Positions 23,420 to 33,409 are shown, counted from the stretch's first letter. The stretch: 64,000 nt of DNA from Winogradskyella sp. (GCF_013213835.1 NZ_JABSSU010000004.1:434001-498000); one strand, 5' to 3'. The notes: generated by a model from the letters alone, not told the origin. Program-made: numbers and translations.

Positions 23420-23525
23420 TTTTAGTTTAATTTTAATAATACAATTTTTAGTTTTTATTGTGCTGCAAAGAAACTGCGATTCTCGGTTGATGAGGTTAAT
23501 CAATAATTAAAGATTTGTAATCAAA

Positions 23526-23553
23526 AAGTTAGTGTAGCGTTAGCTGAGTGTTA
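23526..23553. promoter_or_regulatory. 11-bp-period GTTA repeats upstream of the lipoprotein gene
   Basis: AAGTTA (23526-23531), GCGTTA (23537-23542) and GTGTTA (23548-23553) recur at exactly 11 bp. Similar to the repeats near the phosphate transporter, but on the strand opposite to the lipoprotein gene and only GTTA is constant. Confidence 0.3.
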
Positions 23554-23669
23554 ATTGAAATAAGATTAACGAAACAATTAATTAACATTAGGAAATGGGA
23601 TTTCTTACTAAGATTTTTCTAATCAATTAATTGCCAAATTATCTATCTTGCATTGCATAAAGTATTACT

Positions 23670-25007
23670 ATGACCTGGGAACAATTATTATCCTTAAAGC
23701 GCTTCGGCGATACCAATAAAAGACTAAGAAAAGAGCAAGATGAAACCCGTTTAGGCTTTGATTCAGATTATGACCGTATCATTTTTTCATCAGAATTTAG
23801 AAGCTTACAAGATAAAACTCAGGTGGTGCCTTTGTCTAAAACAGATTTTGTGCATACAAGACTTACGCATAGTTTAGAAGTAAGTGTTGTCGGAAGATCT
23901 TTAGGGCGACAAGTAGGTAAGTTAGTTTTAGAGAAGCATCCACACTTAGCAAATATGCATGGTTACAAAATGAACGACTTCGGTACCATTGTTGCAGCCG
24001 CTGCTCTAGCTCATGATATTGGGAATCCACCTTTTGGGCATTCAGGTGAAAAAGCTATAGGTGCCTATTTTAAAAACGGAAAAGGACAACAATTTAAAAG
24101 TCAACTTACAGATAAAGAATATCAAGATTTATGTGATTTTGAAGGTAATGCTAATGGTTTTAAAATCCTCACAGAAAGTAGAGAAGGACGTTCTGGTGGA
24201 TTACGGTTAAGTTATGCCACACTTGGTGCCTTCATGAAGTATCCAAAAGAGTCTCTTCCCAAAAAACCTACTACGCATATTGCAGATAAGAAGTATGGCT
24301 TTTTTCAAAGTGAAAAGGAAATATTTGTTGATATTGCTAATGAACTTGGTTTGGAAAGAAGACATAAAGATCATTTAAGTTTTCAAAGGCATCCATTAAC
24401 TTATTTGGTTGAAGCTGCAGATGATATCTGTTACACAATTATAGATTTTGAAGATGGTATTAATCTTGGACTTATAGATGAAGAATATGCGTTGGAATAT
24501 CTAATTAATTTGGTAAGAGATAAGATTATAACTAAAAATTATAACACTTTACAAACCAAGCAAGATCGAGTGAGTTATTTAAGGGCTTTAGCTATAGGCA
24601 CCTTAATTGATGAAGCAGCAACCCTTTTTATGGCGCATGAAGAAGCTATACTATCAGGTGAATTTAAAACAGCCTTATTAGATGTAAGTCAGTACAAAGC
24701 TCAAATCGCTGATATAATAAATCTCAGTATAAAAAATGTGTATCGTTCAGATGAGGTTATCAGCAAAGAGATAGCGGGTTACGAAATTTTAAATCAATTA
24801 TTGACTTCTTATTGTGAAGTGGCAAAGCGTCATTTTGAAGATGATTTAACGAGCTATGATAAACTACTTCTTAGCCAACTTCCAAAAACCGTAGAATTAT
24901 CAAAAGAATCTATATACAAGAGTCTTTTAAATATTTGTCTATTCATCTCTAAGTTGTCAGATACTAATGCCATGAAGATGCATCTAACGTTAAAAGGACA
25001 TATTTAA
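23670..25007 (+). CDS. dgt: dGTP triphosphohydrolase / dNTPase
   Basis: A 445-residue HD-domain enzyme that hydrolyses dNTPs to deoxynucleosides and tripolyphosphate. The N-terminus has the family signature RIIFSSEFRSLQDKTQVVPL. HD metal ligands appear in VHTRLTHSLEVSVVGR and LAHDIGNPPFGHSGE, with a further aspartate in EAADDICYTIIDFEDG. The length matches the Dgt type rather than the shorter SAMHD1-like forms. It is monocistronic; a tiny ORF of uncertain status follows. Confidence 0.9.
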   Translation: MTWEQLLSLKRFGDTNKRLRKEQDETRLGFDSDYDRIIFSSEFRSLQDKTQVVPLSKTDFVHTRLTHSLEVSVVGRSLGRQVGKLVLEKHPHLANMHGYKMNDFGTIVAAAALAHDIGNPPFGHSGEKAIGAYFKNGKGQQFKSQLTDKEYQDLCDFEGNANGFKILTESREGRSGGLRLSYATLGAFMKYPKESLPKKPTTHIADKKYGFFQSEKEIFVDIANELGLERRHKDHLSFQRHPLTYLVEAADDICYTIIDFEDGINLGLIDEEYALEYLINLVRDKIITKNYNTLQTKQDRVSYLRALAIGTLIDEAATLFMAHEEAILSGEFKTALLDVSQYKAQIADIINLSIKNVYRSDEVISKEIAGYEILNQLLTSYCEVAKRHFEDDLTSYDKLLLSQLPKTVELSKESIYKSLLNICLFISKLSDTNAMKMHLTLKGHI

Positions 25008-25083
25008 TAATGCATTTCGTCGAAAAAATTTGCGTTTTATCCGAATAGGTTATAATTTTACCAATAGCCCCTAAAATCTATTT

Positions 25084-25260
25084 ATGAAACGCAACTCTCT
25101 CGGAGGACTTGTAGCCTTTATGGTTATCCTCACAGGCCTTTTAGTTATTGATGATTTAACTAGCTCTCAACAAAAGCCAATAATCTCAGATAATATTCAG
25201 TTAGATAATAATGAAAAGTCAACTGATCTAGCCACGCTAGATGTTGTGGAAGACGAGTAA
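25084..25260 (+). CDS. Putative 58-residue single-pass membrane protein
   Basis: An ORF with one hydrophobic segment (about residues 5-22, GGLVAFMVILTGLLVI) followed by a polar, acidic tail ending VVEDE. The stop overlaps the 3' end of dxs by 24 nt on the opposite strand. No strong ribosome binding site is visible, but flavobacterial sites are often weak. The clean hydrophobic/polar division favours a real gene; conservation would decide. Confidence 0.45.
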   Translation: MKRNSLGGLVAFMVILTGLLVIDDLTSSQQKPIISDNIQLDNNEKSTDLATLDVVEDE

Positions 25261-27006
25261 TTCTTTGATTTTTTGTTGAATTGACTGAGCGTCTATTTTT
25301 TGATTTTTCCTTAATTCGGACACTTGTCCATGCTCAATGAATGCATCGTCTATACCTAAGATTTCAATCTTTTGTGTATAATTGTTTTTATTCGCAAAGG
25401 CTAATACCGAGCTACCTAAACCACCATTAATGGTTCCGTCTTCTATGGTTATTATTGCTTTATGCTTGCTGAAAGCCTCGTGAAGTAGATCAGTATCTAG
25501 AGGCTTGAGAAATCTCATATCATAATGTGAAACATTATGATCGCTAATGGCTTCGCTCACAGCATTAGCCGTCGTGCCAATAGATAGAATTGCAATATCT
25601 TCACCACTTTTTAAGATTTCACCTTTTCCAATGGCAATGTTTTCGTATGACACTTTCCAATTAATGAGATGACCTTTACCTCTTGGATAACGAATCGCAA
25701 TGGGGAAATCGATACCTAACTGTACTGTATACATCATATGTCTCAGCTCAATGGCATCTCTTGGTGCAAAAATGACCAAATTTGGAATACAATTAAGATA
25801 AGCCAAGTCGAAAACACCATGATGGGTTGCACCATCTTCACCAACTAAACCAGCTCTATCTAAACAAAATATAACCGGTAAGTTTTGTAAAGCGACATCA
25901 TGAATAACTTGATCATAAGCACGTTGTAAAAACGTTGAATAAATATTACAAAAAGGTATATAGCCTTGTGTTGCCATACCAGCGGCCAAAGTCACGGCAT
26001 GTTGTTCTGCTATACCAACATCAAAGGCGCGTTCTGGAATTTCTTCCATCATATATTTTAATGAACTACCAGTTGGCATTGCAGGAGTAATACCAATAAG
26101 TTTTTTGTTTTCTCTAGCGAGTTCTACAATGGTTTCACCAAATACATCCTGATATTTTGGTGGTTCAATATTTGAAGTTTTAGGAATTAATTCACCTGTA
26201 CTAGCATCAAATTTTCCAGGTGCATGGTACTTAACTTGGTTTTCTTCAGCTTGCTTTAAGCCTTTCCCTTTAGTTGTAATGACATGTAAAAACTTCGGAC
26301 CTTTTATTGTTTTGAGACGCTCTAATTCTGAGATTAATGCCTCAAAATCGTGTCCATCAATTGGGCCTGAATAATTGAAATTTAAGGCTTCAAAAATATT
26401 ATCTTGTTTTTGAGTACCCTTTTTTACATTAGTAAGGTATTGCTTTAAAGCACCAACGCTTGGGTCAATGCCAATGGCGTTATCATTTAGAATAACTAAG
26501 AGGTTAGCATCAGTAACGCCAGCGTGGTTTAAACCTTCAAAAGCCATACCGCTAGCAATAGATGCGTCGCCAATAACAGCAATATGATGTTTGTCTTCAC
26601 CACTAAGTTGAGAAGCAATAGCCATTCCTAAAGCAGCAGATATTGAGGTTGAAGAATGACCTACACCAAACGTATCATAAATGCTTTCATCTCTCTTAGG
26701 GAATCCACTAATACCATTAAGTTGTCTATTGGTATGAAAATTATCTTTTCTTCCTGTCAGTATTTTGTGACCATAAGCTTGGTGGCCTACATCCCAAATT
26801 AATAAATCTTCTGGTGTATTAAACACATAATGCAAGGCAATAGTCAATTCTATAACGCCAAGGCTTGCACCTAAATGACCTTCTTTAGTCGCAACTATAT
26901 TGATGATAAATTCACGCAGTTCTTTTGCAAGTTGTGGTAGCTCATCAGTTTTTAATCGACGTAAGTCTGTAGGAATATTTATGTCTTTCAGGAGTACTTT
27001 TTGCAC
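25237..27006 (-). CDS. dxs: 1-deoxy-D-xylulose-5-phosphate synthase
   Basis: A 589-residue thiamine-diphosphate enzyme condensing pyruvate and glyceraldehyde-3-phosphate, first step of the MEP isoprenoid pathway. Key blocks: WDVGHQAYGHKILTGR, the ThDP motif GDASIASGMAFEGLNHAG to ILNDN, the transketolase-like pyrimidine domain with FDVGIAEQHAVTLAAGMA, and DRAGLVGEDGATHHGVFDLAYL. Slightly shorter than the E. coli enzyme, as usual in Bacteroidota. Starts 33 nt upstream of an outer membrane protein gene on the same strand, so the order is barrel gene then dxs. Confidence 0.95.
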   Translation of the reverse strand: MQKVLLKDINIPTDLRRLKTDELPQLAKELREFIINIVATKEGHLGASLGVIELTIALHYVFNTPEDLLIWDVGHQAYGHKILTGRKDNFHTNRQLNGISGFPKRDESIYDTFGVGHSSTSISAALGMAIASQLSGEDKHHIAVIGDASIASGMAFEGLNHAGVTDANLLVILNDNAIGIDPSVGALKQYLTNVKKGTQKQDNIFEALNFNYSGPIDGHDFEALISELERLKTIKGPKFLHVITTKGKGLKQAEENQVKYHAPGKFDASTGELIPKTSNIEPPKYQDVFGETIVELARENKKLIGITPAMPTGSSLKYMMEEIPERAFDVGIAEQHAVTLAAGMATQGYIPFCNIYSTFLQRAYDQVIHDVALQNLPVIFCLDRAGLVGEDGATHHGVFDLAYLNCIPNLVIFAPRDAIELRHMMYTVQLGIDFPIAIRYPRGKGHLINWKVSYENIAIGKGEILKSGEDIAILSIGTTANAVSEAISDHNVSHYDMRFLKPLDTDLLHEAFSKHKAIITIEDGTINGGLGSSVLAFANKNNYTQKIEILGIDDAFIEHGQVSELRKNQKIDAQSIQQKIKELLVFHNI

Positions 27007-27039
27007 AATGCAAAAATACTAGATTTTATTGGCCTTTTA

Positions 27040-28218
27040 TTAAAAAATTCTATACCCGAGTATTAGTGATAAAGATGATAAGTCACTTTGAGCCGTAGCA
27101 CCAGTTTTAGTGATGTTTTTTCCTGTATAATACCTTAGTTCAAAACTGGTTTTTTTACCATTATTAAAACCTAATCCAAACATGAAATTTTGAGCTGAAG
27201 TAATATCACCTTCGGCAAAATTATCAATTTGAATAGTTGAGTTATTAATCAGATCAAAAACAAATCCTGTATTAAGAAATAATTTATCTTTTGAATTTAA
27301 GAAAAAATTATATCTAAGCCCAACAGGAATTTCAAGTGATCTGTAATTTATATTTAACTGACTAGAAGATTCTATGTTTTCACCTTTAAACGATACTAAA
27401 GTTGGTTCTACTATTATGGCCCACTTATTATTGTTAAATGGCAATATGAATTCTGCTTCAAGACCAATTCTAAGGGAAAATTTACTGTCAAAATTAATAC
27501 TCGAATTACCTTGGCCATTAGGCTGAATTTTTAAGGTCGAATAATTTATTCCAGGTCTAATATTAATTTTAATAATTTCATTTTTTGTTGTGAATATTTT
27601 ATAGTCTGAATTGAATAATTCGTTGTATTTGCTGAACAATTCAATCAACTCTTTTTTCCTATATTCTAAATCTTGAAAATTTTGGGTAACAAATTCCTTA
27701 TGTGTTAAATTGTTTTTCAATTCTAGTCTAAATCTCTTATTTTCAAGTATTTTGTTTTCTTTGTTGATATACTTTTTATAAATAAGTGGTTTAATTTCGA
27801 TATCATCGATAGAATAGAAAAACTTTGTACTATTGCTGTCAGTGAAACTAAAAAGTTTTGCCTTTCCTTCAATAAGTACTTTTAAAAAAACAGTAGTATC
27901 AATATATTCAGGTTCTTTGTTCGTTGAAAGTTTAGAGGTGTTAAAATTAGATTTATCAACTTTGACTTTGGCTCTAATAAATTTAAATTCATTGTAAACA
28001 CCAAATTCTAAGATTTCATTTAATGAATGGACGTATGTTTCAGAATTCTCAATTTTTTTATATTTAAAGTCTGATGGGTTTTTCAACCAATTTAAGTCTT
28101 TGATGAAACACTCAGTTTTAATATTATTGGATGTAATGAAGTATCCTTTTTTAAATGAAGTTTGAGTAAAGCAAAAATTGCTTAGCAAAAGTAATACAAA
28201 GAGTATGTTTTTAGTCAT
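27040..28218 (-). CDS. Outer membrane beta-barrel protein of unknown function
   Basis: A 392-residue secreted protein: signal peptide at 1-18 (cleavage near FCFTQ), an N-terminal half of about 200 residues without a recognised domain, and a C-terminal barrel (about 215-392) with alternating strands such as INIRPGINYSTLKI, LRIGLEAEFILP and SLSLILGYRIF, ending in an aromatic. The barrel resembles PorT-family porins (outer membrane protein beta-barrel domain). It precedes dxs by 33 nt and may share its promoter. Confidence 0.7.
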   Translation of the reverse strand: MTKNILFVLLLLSNFCFTQTSFKKGYFITSNNIKTECFIKDLNWLKNPSDFKYKKIENSETYVHSLNEILEFGVYNEFKFIRAKVKVDKSNFNTSKLSTNKEPEYIDTTVFLKVLIEGKAKLFSFTDSNSTKFFYSIDDIEIKPLIYKKYINKENKILENKRFRLELKNNLTHKEFVTQNFQDLEYRKKELIELFSKYNELFNSDYKIFTTKNEIIKINIRPGINYSTLKIQPNGQGNSSINFDSKFSLRIGLEAEFILPFNNNKWAIIVEPTLVSFKGENIESSSQLNINYRSLEIPVGLRYNFFLNSKDKLFLNTGFVFDLINNSTIQIDNFAEGDITSAQNFMFGLGFNNGKKTSFELRYYTGKNITKTGATAQSDLSSLSLILGYRIF

Positions 28219-28286
28219 GGTTGAAATTCAATATATGCGCGAAGTTACTAAATTGGTAAATAAAAATACAAGTAAAATCCTACAAA

Positions 28287-28736
28287 ATGATAAATTCATA
28301 TGACGATACTTACTTTATGCGCAAAGCACTTGAAGAAGCAGAAATTGCGTATGAAAAAGGCGAAATTCCCGTTGGTGCTGTAATTGTTGTTGAAGATAGA
28401 ATTATTGCAAGAGCTCACAATCTAACTGAGTTACTTAATGATGTTACTGCGCATGCAGAAATGCAAGCCATCACAGCTGCAGCAAATTTTTTGGGTGGAA
28501 AGTATCTTAACAAGTGTACCATGTATGTTACTTTAGAACCTTGTCAAATGTGTGCAGGTGCATTGTATTGGACACAAATGGATAAACTTGTTTATGGTGC
28601 TTCAGATGAAAAGCGTGGGTTTATTAATATGGGTACAGCGCTTCACCCTAAAACAAAAGTTATCGGTGGAATTTTAGCTGATGAGTCATCTCAACTTATG
28701 AAACGTTTTTTTATTGAAAAGCGAAATCTCAATTAA
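28287..28736 (+). CDS. tadA: tRNA adenosine(34) deaminase TadA
   Basis: A 149-residue zinc deaminase that converts A34 to inosine in tRNA-Arg(ACG). Zinc and catalytic motifs: HAEMQ (56-60), with H56 ligand and E58 proton shuttle, and PCQMC (85-89). The YMRKALEEAE start and GGKYLNKCTMYVTLEPC block fit TadA rather than guanine or cytidine deaminases. The gene is followed by a PrcB-like lipoprotein 10 nt downstream. Confidence 0.88.
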   Translation: MINSYDDTYFMRKALEEAEIAYEKGEIPVGAVIVVEDRIIARAHNLTELLNDVTAHAEMQAITAAANFLGGKYLNKCTMYVTLEPCQMCAGALYWTQMDKLVYGASDEKRGFINMGTALHPKTKVIGGILADESSQLMKRFFIEKRNLN

Positions 28737-28746
28737 ACCTTTTAAA

Positions 28747-29223
28747 ATGAATAAAATATTTACCTTATCTGTTCTATTATTTGTGCTTAATTGTAAATCA
28801 ACATCCAATTCAAATCAAATGAAAAGTATAATTGATGAGATGCTTATAGATAAAGGAAATTTATATGGTGCAGGTGCTGAAGGAATAACGAAGCAAAATC
28901 TTATTATTTCTAATGCTAATCATTGGAAAACATTGATTCAAAAATTAGATAGAGTAAATAAGGTCTCTGATGGTTTTTCTCAAAAAGAAATTGATTTCGA
29001 AAAGTATAATGTCCTTGCAGTCTTTGACGAAGTAAAAAATACAGGTGGACATAGCATTGCGCTGGAAATTTCTGAAAACACAGAGCATACAATCGTAAAT
29101 GTGAGCTTTAATTCACCTCAAGGTATGGCTACAACTGTAATATCACAGCCATATATTATTGTTAAGATTGAGAAAAGTGAATTTCAATTGTTTTTAAATA
29201 AAAAACGCCCAACCATTGGTTGA
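28747..29223 (+). CDS. PrcB-like lipoprotein
   Basis: A 158-residue lipoprotein beginning at ATG 28747, 10 nt after tadA; the longer in-frame start overlaps tadA and spoils the signal. The signal MNKIFTLSVLLFVLNC ends at lipidated C16. The mature part (EGITKQNLIISNANHWKTLI; YNVLAVFDEVKNTGGHSIAL; PYIIVKI) matches the PrcB C-terminal domain family, first named in a Treponema protease complex. The protease partner is not adjacent. Probably co-transcribed with tadA. Confidence 0.72.
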   Translation: MNKIFTLSVLLFVLNCKSTSNSNQMKSIIDEMLIDKGNLYGAGAEGITKQNLIISNANHWKTLIQKLDRVNKVSDGFSQKEIDFEKYNVLAVFDEVKNTGGHSIALEISENTEHTIVNVSFNSPQGMATTVISQPYIIVKIEKSEFQLFLNKKRPTIG

Positions 29224-29228
29224 GCGTT
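29198..29228 (-). terminator. Terminator of the cold shock gene
   Basis: On the minus strand AACGCTCAACC pairs with GGTTGGGCGTT (one mismatch, ATT/AAT loop) and a T-rich run follows. It overlaps the end of the PrcB-like gene. Confidence 0.7.
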
Positions 29229-29251
29229 GAAACTGTAACATAATGTATATC

Positions 29252-29443
29252 TTAAAGGATGCTTATGTTTGTTGCAACCATCCCTTTTCTTCCTTCTGCT
29301 TCTGTGTACTCTACATTATCTCCTTCACGAAGTTCTAAACCATTAAGGTTAGATACGTGTACGAAGATGTCCTTTCCTGTTTCTTCGTTTGTAATGAATC
29401 CAAATCCTTTTGAATCATTAAAAAATTTAACTGTTCCAGTCAT
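29252..29443 (-). CDS. Cold shock domain protein (CspA family)
   Basis: A 63-residue single-stranded nucleic-acid-binding protein, starting at ATG 29443 (MTGTVKFFNDSKGFGFI); the longer in-frame ORF adds residues never seen in the family. RNP1 is KGFGFI and RNP2 is DIFVHVS. The second half (GDNVEYTEAEGRKGMVATNI) fits the CspA fold. Such proteins melt RNA secondary structure in the cold or during growth. A terminator follows at 29198-29228. Confidence 0.92.
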   Translation of the reverse strand: MTGTVKFFNDSKGFGFITNEETGKDIFVHVSNLNGLELREGDNVEYTEAEGRKGMVATNISIL

Positions 29444-29541
29444 TATAAATAAATAAAAATTAAAGTGCAAAGGTAGTGTATTAACTAACGCCAAGTGTTA
29501 ATAAATCGTTTAATTTAAAGAAGTTGAAAATTAAGGGATTA

Positions 29542-29787
29542 TTAGTATTTCTTTTCCTTTTGGTTTTGGCGCATTTTGTCTAGGTTTTCCTTTGTGAGCA
29601 TATAATCATTGACATCCTTATCTTTCCAGCGATAGTAAGAAAACAAAGGAAAAACTACCAAGAATAGGCCAAGAACACCAAATCCAACTAGTTTTTTTGA
29701 GTATTCAACCTCTAAAATAAATCCAGAAGCGATACTTGCTAAGGACGCTATAAAGGCAATAAATGTTATGGTTTGAATAGTTTTCAT
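29542..29787 (-). CDS. Small two-helix membrane protein
   Basis: An 81-residue protein with two hydrophobic helices (about 7-25 and 33-51), a tryptophan/lysine stretch (YRWKDKDVNDYMLTKENLDKMRQ) and a basic C-terminus. No family recognised. It lies between the cold shock and chloride channel genes on the same strand, separated from the latter by 40 nt, so it may be co-transcribed with it. Confidence 0.6.
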   Translation of the reverse strand: MKTIQTITFIAFIASLASIASGFILEVEYSKKLVGFGVLGLFLVVFPLFSYYRWKDKDVNDYMLTKENLDKMRQNQKEKKY

Positions 29788-29827
29788 AGTTTTTTATGTC
29801 AAATCGAGCGCCTAACACAAAATGTAT

Positions 29828-31609
29828 TTATGACGTAAAATTAATCAATTCTCTACGATAAGCTGTTAAGAGTTTAGATTTTGAGACGAATCCATAATAT
29901 TTCTTGTTTCTGATTACTGGAAGGTTCCAAGCGCCAGACTGCTGAAATTTTGCCATTACCTTTTCCATTGAATCTTCTTCATAATAAATAACTTCGGGTG
30001 GTTTTTGCATAAACGTTTCAACAGTAGTAGAGTTATACAAGCTTTGGTCAAACATCACTGAACGGATATTGTCTAAAAGTATAATGCCCATAAAGTTGTT
30101 GTCTATATCAGTAACCGGAAATAGGTTTCTATTAGATTTTGCAACACCATTTTTTAGCATGTCACCAAGTGACATTTCGGGATGTAGTTGCACAAAGTTC
30201 TGTTCAATTACTGAATCTAACTTCATTAAAGTCAAGACATTTTTATCTTTATTTTGTGTGAGTATGGTACCTTTTTCTAGAAGTTCTTTAGTGTAGATGG
30301 TGTGATCTAATCCGTTTTTGTTAATAATAAAAGACATAGATGCCGTAATCATCAATGGTACAAATAGTTGGTAGCCACCTGTAATTTCTGCAATCAAGAA
30401 TATAGCAGTTAACGGAGCGTGAAGTACACCAGCGATAAGACCTGCCATACCAACAAGTGTAAAGTTGGCCTCAGACACATTAAAGCCTAAGCCACAATTA
30501 TTAATAACTTTAGCAACAACATTGCCAAGTGCACTTCCCATAACTAACGACGGAATAATGATTCCACCGGTTCCGCCAGCAGCAAAAGTTGTGGTCATGG
30601 CAATGGCTTTAAAAATGGTAATGCCAAAAAGAAGCGCTATGACAATCCATATATTATCTAGATATTCGTTTAATGGTGTGTTGCCTAGTGCGTCAATATC
30701 ATTACCAAGCATGAGGTTATTTATAAACCCAAAACCTTCACCATAAAGCGGTGGAATAAAAAAGAGCATAACACCAATGGCAATTCCTCCAACGATTAGT
30801 TTTTTACGAGCAGACTTAAATCTATTGAAAAAGGATGTAATAGCGAAGTAGATCTTGGTAAAATAGATGGAAGCGAAACCTGTTCCTATACCTAAGGTGA
30901 TATAAAATAAGGTGTCTTTAATAGCAAACTTATCTGTGACATGAAAATCAAAAAGTACACTATCACCTAAGAAAAAATATGATGTAATTACTGATGATAC
31001 TGAGGCGATAAGTAATGGCAGTAATGATGCAAAAGTAAGGTCTAAACTAAATACTTCTACTGCAAAGATGATTGCCGCAATTGGTGATTTAAAAATGGAT
31101 GCAATTGCACCAGAAGCCGCATACGCAATTAAGAGACTTCTTGTTTTTCTGTCTATATGAAGTAATCTTCCAAGATTAGAGCTGGCTGCCGAAGCTGATA
31201 ATATTGCAGGTCCTAAAAGTCCTACGGAACCACCAAAACCAACAGTTAATGGTGCGGTGATAAGTGGAAAGTAAATGGATTTTTTATTTAGAATACCATC
31301 TTTTTTAGATAAAGAATATAATATGGTTGGTATAGCATGATCACCATATTTTTTGGAGATATACTTTACAAATAGATACACTAAGAAAAGACCAATAATC
31401 GGAAGAATAAAGTAGATGCTATTTTCTGATAAAATGATACCTTTTTCAAAAACGGCTTCTATAGCAAAAGTGATGTTCTTTACAAAAACAGAAATTAAGC
31501 CGGCGAGCAACCCAACAATCAAACTCAATAAAAATAGAAAGTTCTTTTCAGAGATATGTTTGTACCTCCAAATCAGAATTCGTCTAAAAAAGTTTGCTTT
31601 AGTTGGCAT
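29828..31609 (-). CDS. CLC-family chloride channel/transporter with CBS domains
   Basis: A 593-residue protein: CLC membrane domain (about 20-430) followed by two CBS domains (about 455-585, LHPEMSLGDMLKNGV; TFMQKPPEVIYYEEDSMEKVMAKFQ). The selectivity regions YGDHAIP (88-94), GSVGLLGP (127-134) and GGTGGIIIP are recognisable. The usual GREGP gating motif reads GLLGP, so the gating glutamate (E148 in E. coli ClC) is L132. The internal proton glutamate (E203) corresponds to V186 in FAVEVF. Loss of both suggests an uncoupled chloride channel rather than a Cl-/H+ exchanger. Confidence 0.88.
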   Translation of the reverse strand: MPTKANFFRRILIWRYKHISEKNFLFLLSLIVGLLAGLISVFVKNITFAIEAVFEKGIILSENSIYFILPIIGLFLVYLFVKYISKKYGDHAIPTILYSLSKKDGILNKKSIYFPLITAPLTVGFGGSVGLLGPAILSASAASSNLGRLLHIDRKTRSLLIAYAASGAIASIFKSPIAAIIFAVEVFSLDLTFASLLPLLIASVSSVITSYFFLGDSVLFDFHVTDKFAIKDTLFYITLGIGTGFASIYFTKIYFAITSFFNRFKSARKKLIVGGIAIGVMLFFIPPLYGEGFGFINNLMLGNDIDALGNTPLNEYLDNIWIVIALLFGITIFKAIAMTTTFAAGGTGGIIIPSLVMGSALGNVVAKVINNCGLGFNVSEANFTLVGMAGLIAGVLHAPLTAIFLIAEITGGYQLFVPLMITASMSFIINKNGLDHTIYTKELLEKGTILTQNKDKNVLTLMKLDSVIEQNFVQLHPEMSLGDMLKNGVAKSNRNLFPVTDIDNNFMGIILLDNIRSVMFDQSLYNSTTVETFMQKPPEVIYYEEDSMEKVMAKFQQSGAWNLPVIRNKKYYGFVSKSKLLTAYRRELINFTS

Positions 31610-31625
31610 CGTTTAAAACTAACAA

Positions 31626-31648
31626 AAAATCCTGCAATGCGCAGGATT
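31626..31648 (-). terminator. Terminator after aspS
   Basis: AATCCTGC (31628-31635) and GCAGGATT (31641-31648) form the stem; on the minus strand a T-run follows. It ends the aspS transcript before the chloride channel gene. Confidence 0.8.
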
Positions 31649-31654
31649 TAATAG

Positions 31655-33409
31655 TTATGATTGAATATTCAATTTTAAATTAAGCTCTGTGAGTTGTTCT
31701 TCATCAATTGGTGCTGGAGCATCTATCATGACATCTCTACCAGAATTGTTTTTCGGGAATGCTATAAAATCTCTAATGGTTTCTTGTCCGCCTAAAATCG
31801 CCACTAATCTATCTAGACCAAATGCTAAACCTCCATGTGGTGGTGCACCATATTGAAACGCATCCATTAAGAATCCGAACTGCGCTTTTGCTTCTTCTTC
31901 AGTAAATCCTAAGTAATCAAACATTAATGCTTGGGTTGCTTTATCATGTATTCTTATAGAACCACCACCAATTTCATTACCGTTAAGTACTAGATCGTAT
32001 GCGTTTGCCTTTACAGCACCTGGATCTGTTTTTAATAATTCTATTTGACCTGGTTTTGGTGAGGTAAATGGATGATGCATTGCGTGATAGCGCTCTGTAT
32101 CTTCATCCCATTCTAACAACGGAAAATCTAAAACCCAAAGTGGAGCAAATTCGTCTGGCTTACGTAAACCTAAACGTTCTGCTAATTCCATACGTAAAGC
32201 ACTTAATTGTGCTCTAACTTTATTGGTATCTCCTGAAAGTACACAGATTAAATCTCCTGCTTTTGCTCCTGTGACTTCAGCCCATTTTGCTAAATCGTCT
32301 TGGTCGTAGAATTTATCTACTGAAGATTTAAAACTTCCATCTTCATTGCATCTACAATACACCATTCCTAAAGCACCAATTTGAGGACGCTTAACCCAAT
32401 CAATTAATTTATCAATCTCTTTTCTTGTGTAACTATTTCCGCCAGGAACAGCAATACCAACCACTAATTCTGCTGAATTAAATACCTTAAAATCTTTATG
32501 CTGTGCAACTTCGTTAAGTTCACCAAATTCCATCCCAAATCTGATGTCCGGTTTGTCGTTTCCATATAAACGCATGGCTTCGTCATAAAGCATTCTTGGG
32601 AATTTTTCAACCTCAACACCATTAATTTCTTTTAATAAGTGACGTGTTAACCCTTCAAAAGCATTTAAAATGTCTTCTTGCTCAATAAACGCCATTTCGC
32701 AGTCTATTTGCGTAAACTCTGGCTGTCTGTCTGCACGTAAATCTTCGTCTCTAAAACACTTCACAATTTGGAAGTATTTATCCATGCCACCAACCATTAA
32801 CAATTGTTTGAAGGTTTGAGGCGATTGTGGTAATGCGTAAAATTGACCTTCGTTCATACGAGAAGGTACTACAAAGTCACGCGCACCTTCTGGTGTTGAC
32901 TTAATCAAATAAGGTGTTTCAACTTCAACAAAACCATCTTTAGATAAGTAGTTTCTAACCTCTTGAGTAACTTTATGCCTAAAAATTAAACTGTCTTTTA
33001 CAGGATTACGTCTAATATCTAAGTAACGATATTTCATACGTAATTCTTCTCCTCCATCTGTATCATCTTCAATTGTAAATGGTGGTAATAGCGCTTCGTT
33101 TAAAACGGTTAATTCTGATACTAAAATTTCAATATCACCTGTTGGAATATTTGGATTTTTAGAAGCACGTTCTTGTACTTTACCTGTAACCTGAATCACA
33201 AACTCACGTCCTAACTTTTGAGCTTGTTCCATCATGTCCTTAGAAGTCTGCTCTTCATCAAAATAAAGTTGTGTAATACCATAGCGATCTCTAAGATCTA
33301 AGTATATCATAAACCCTTTATCTCTTACTCCTTGCACCCAACCTGCAAGTGTTACTTCTGTGTTGGTATGTGATGCTCTTAATTCACCACAATTATGACT
33401 TCTATACAT
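31655..33409 (-). CDS. aspS: Aspartate--tRNA ligase
   Basis: A 584-residue class IIb synthetase of the bacterial AspS type. N-terminal OB-fold anticodon-binding domain ([22 protein letters not shown]), class II motif 2 ([18 protein letters not shown]), the GAD insertion domain (about 280-410), and motif 3 ([13 protein letters not shown]). Residues of the aspartate pocket such as [10 protein letters not shown] are intact. Length matches full bacterial AspS. The transcript runs from the minus strand and ends at the terminator at 31626. Confidence 0.95.
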   Translation of the reverse strand: MYRSHNCGELRASHTNTEVTLAGWVQGVRDKGFMIYLDLRDRYGITQLYFDEEQTSKDMMEQAQKLGREFVIQVTGKVQERASKNPNIPTGDIEILVSELTVLNEALLPPFTIEDDTDGGEELRMKYRYLDIRRNPVKDSLIFRHKVTQEVRNYLSKDGFVEVETPYLIKSTPEGARDFVVPSRMNEGQFYALPQSPQTFKQLLMVGGMDKYFQIVKCFRDEDLRADRQPEFTQIDCEMAFIEQEDILNAFEGLTRHLLKEINGVEVEKFPRMLYDEAMRLYGNDKPDIRFGMEFGELNEVAQHKDFKVFNSAELVVGIAVPGGNSYTRKEIDKLIDWVKRPQIGALGMVYCRCNEDGSFKSSVDKFYDQDDLAKWAEVTGAKAGDLICVLSGDTNKVRAQLSALRMELAERLGLRKPDEFAPLWVLDFPLLEWDEDTERYHAMHHPFTSPKPGQIELLKTDPGAVKANAYDLVLNGNEIGGGSIRIHDKATQALMFDYLGFTEEEAKAQFGFLMDAFQYGAPPHGGLAFGLDRLVAILGGQETIRDFIAFPKNNSGRDVMIDAPAPIDEEQLTELNLKLNIQS

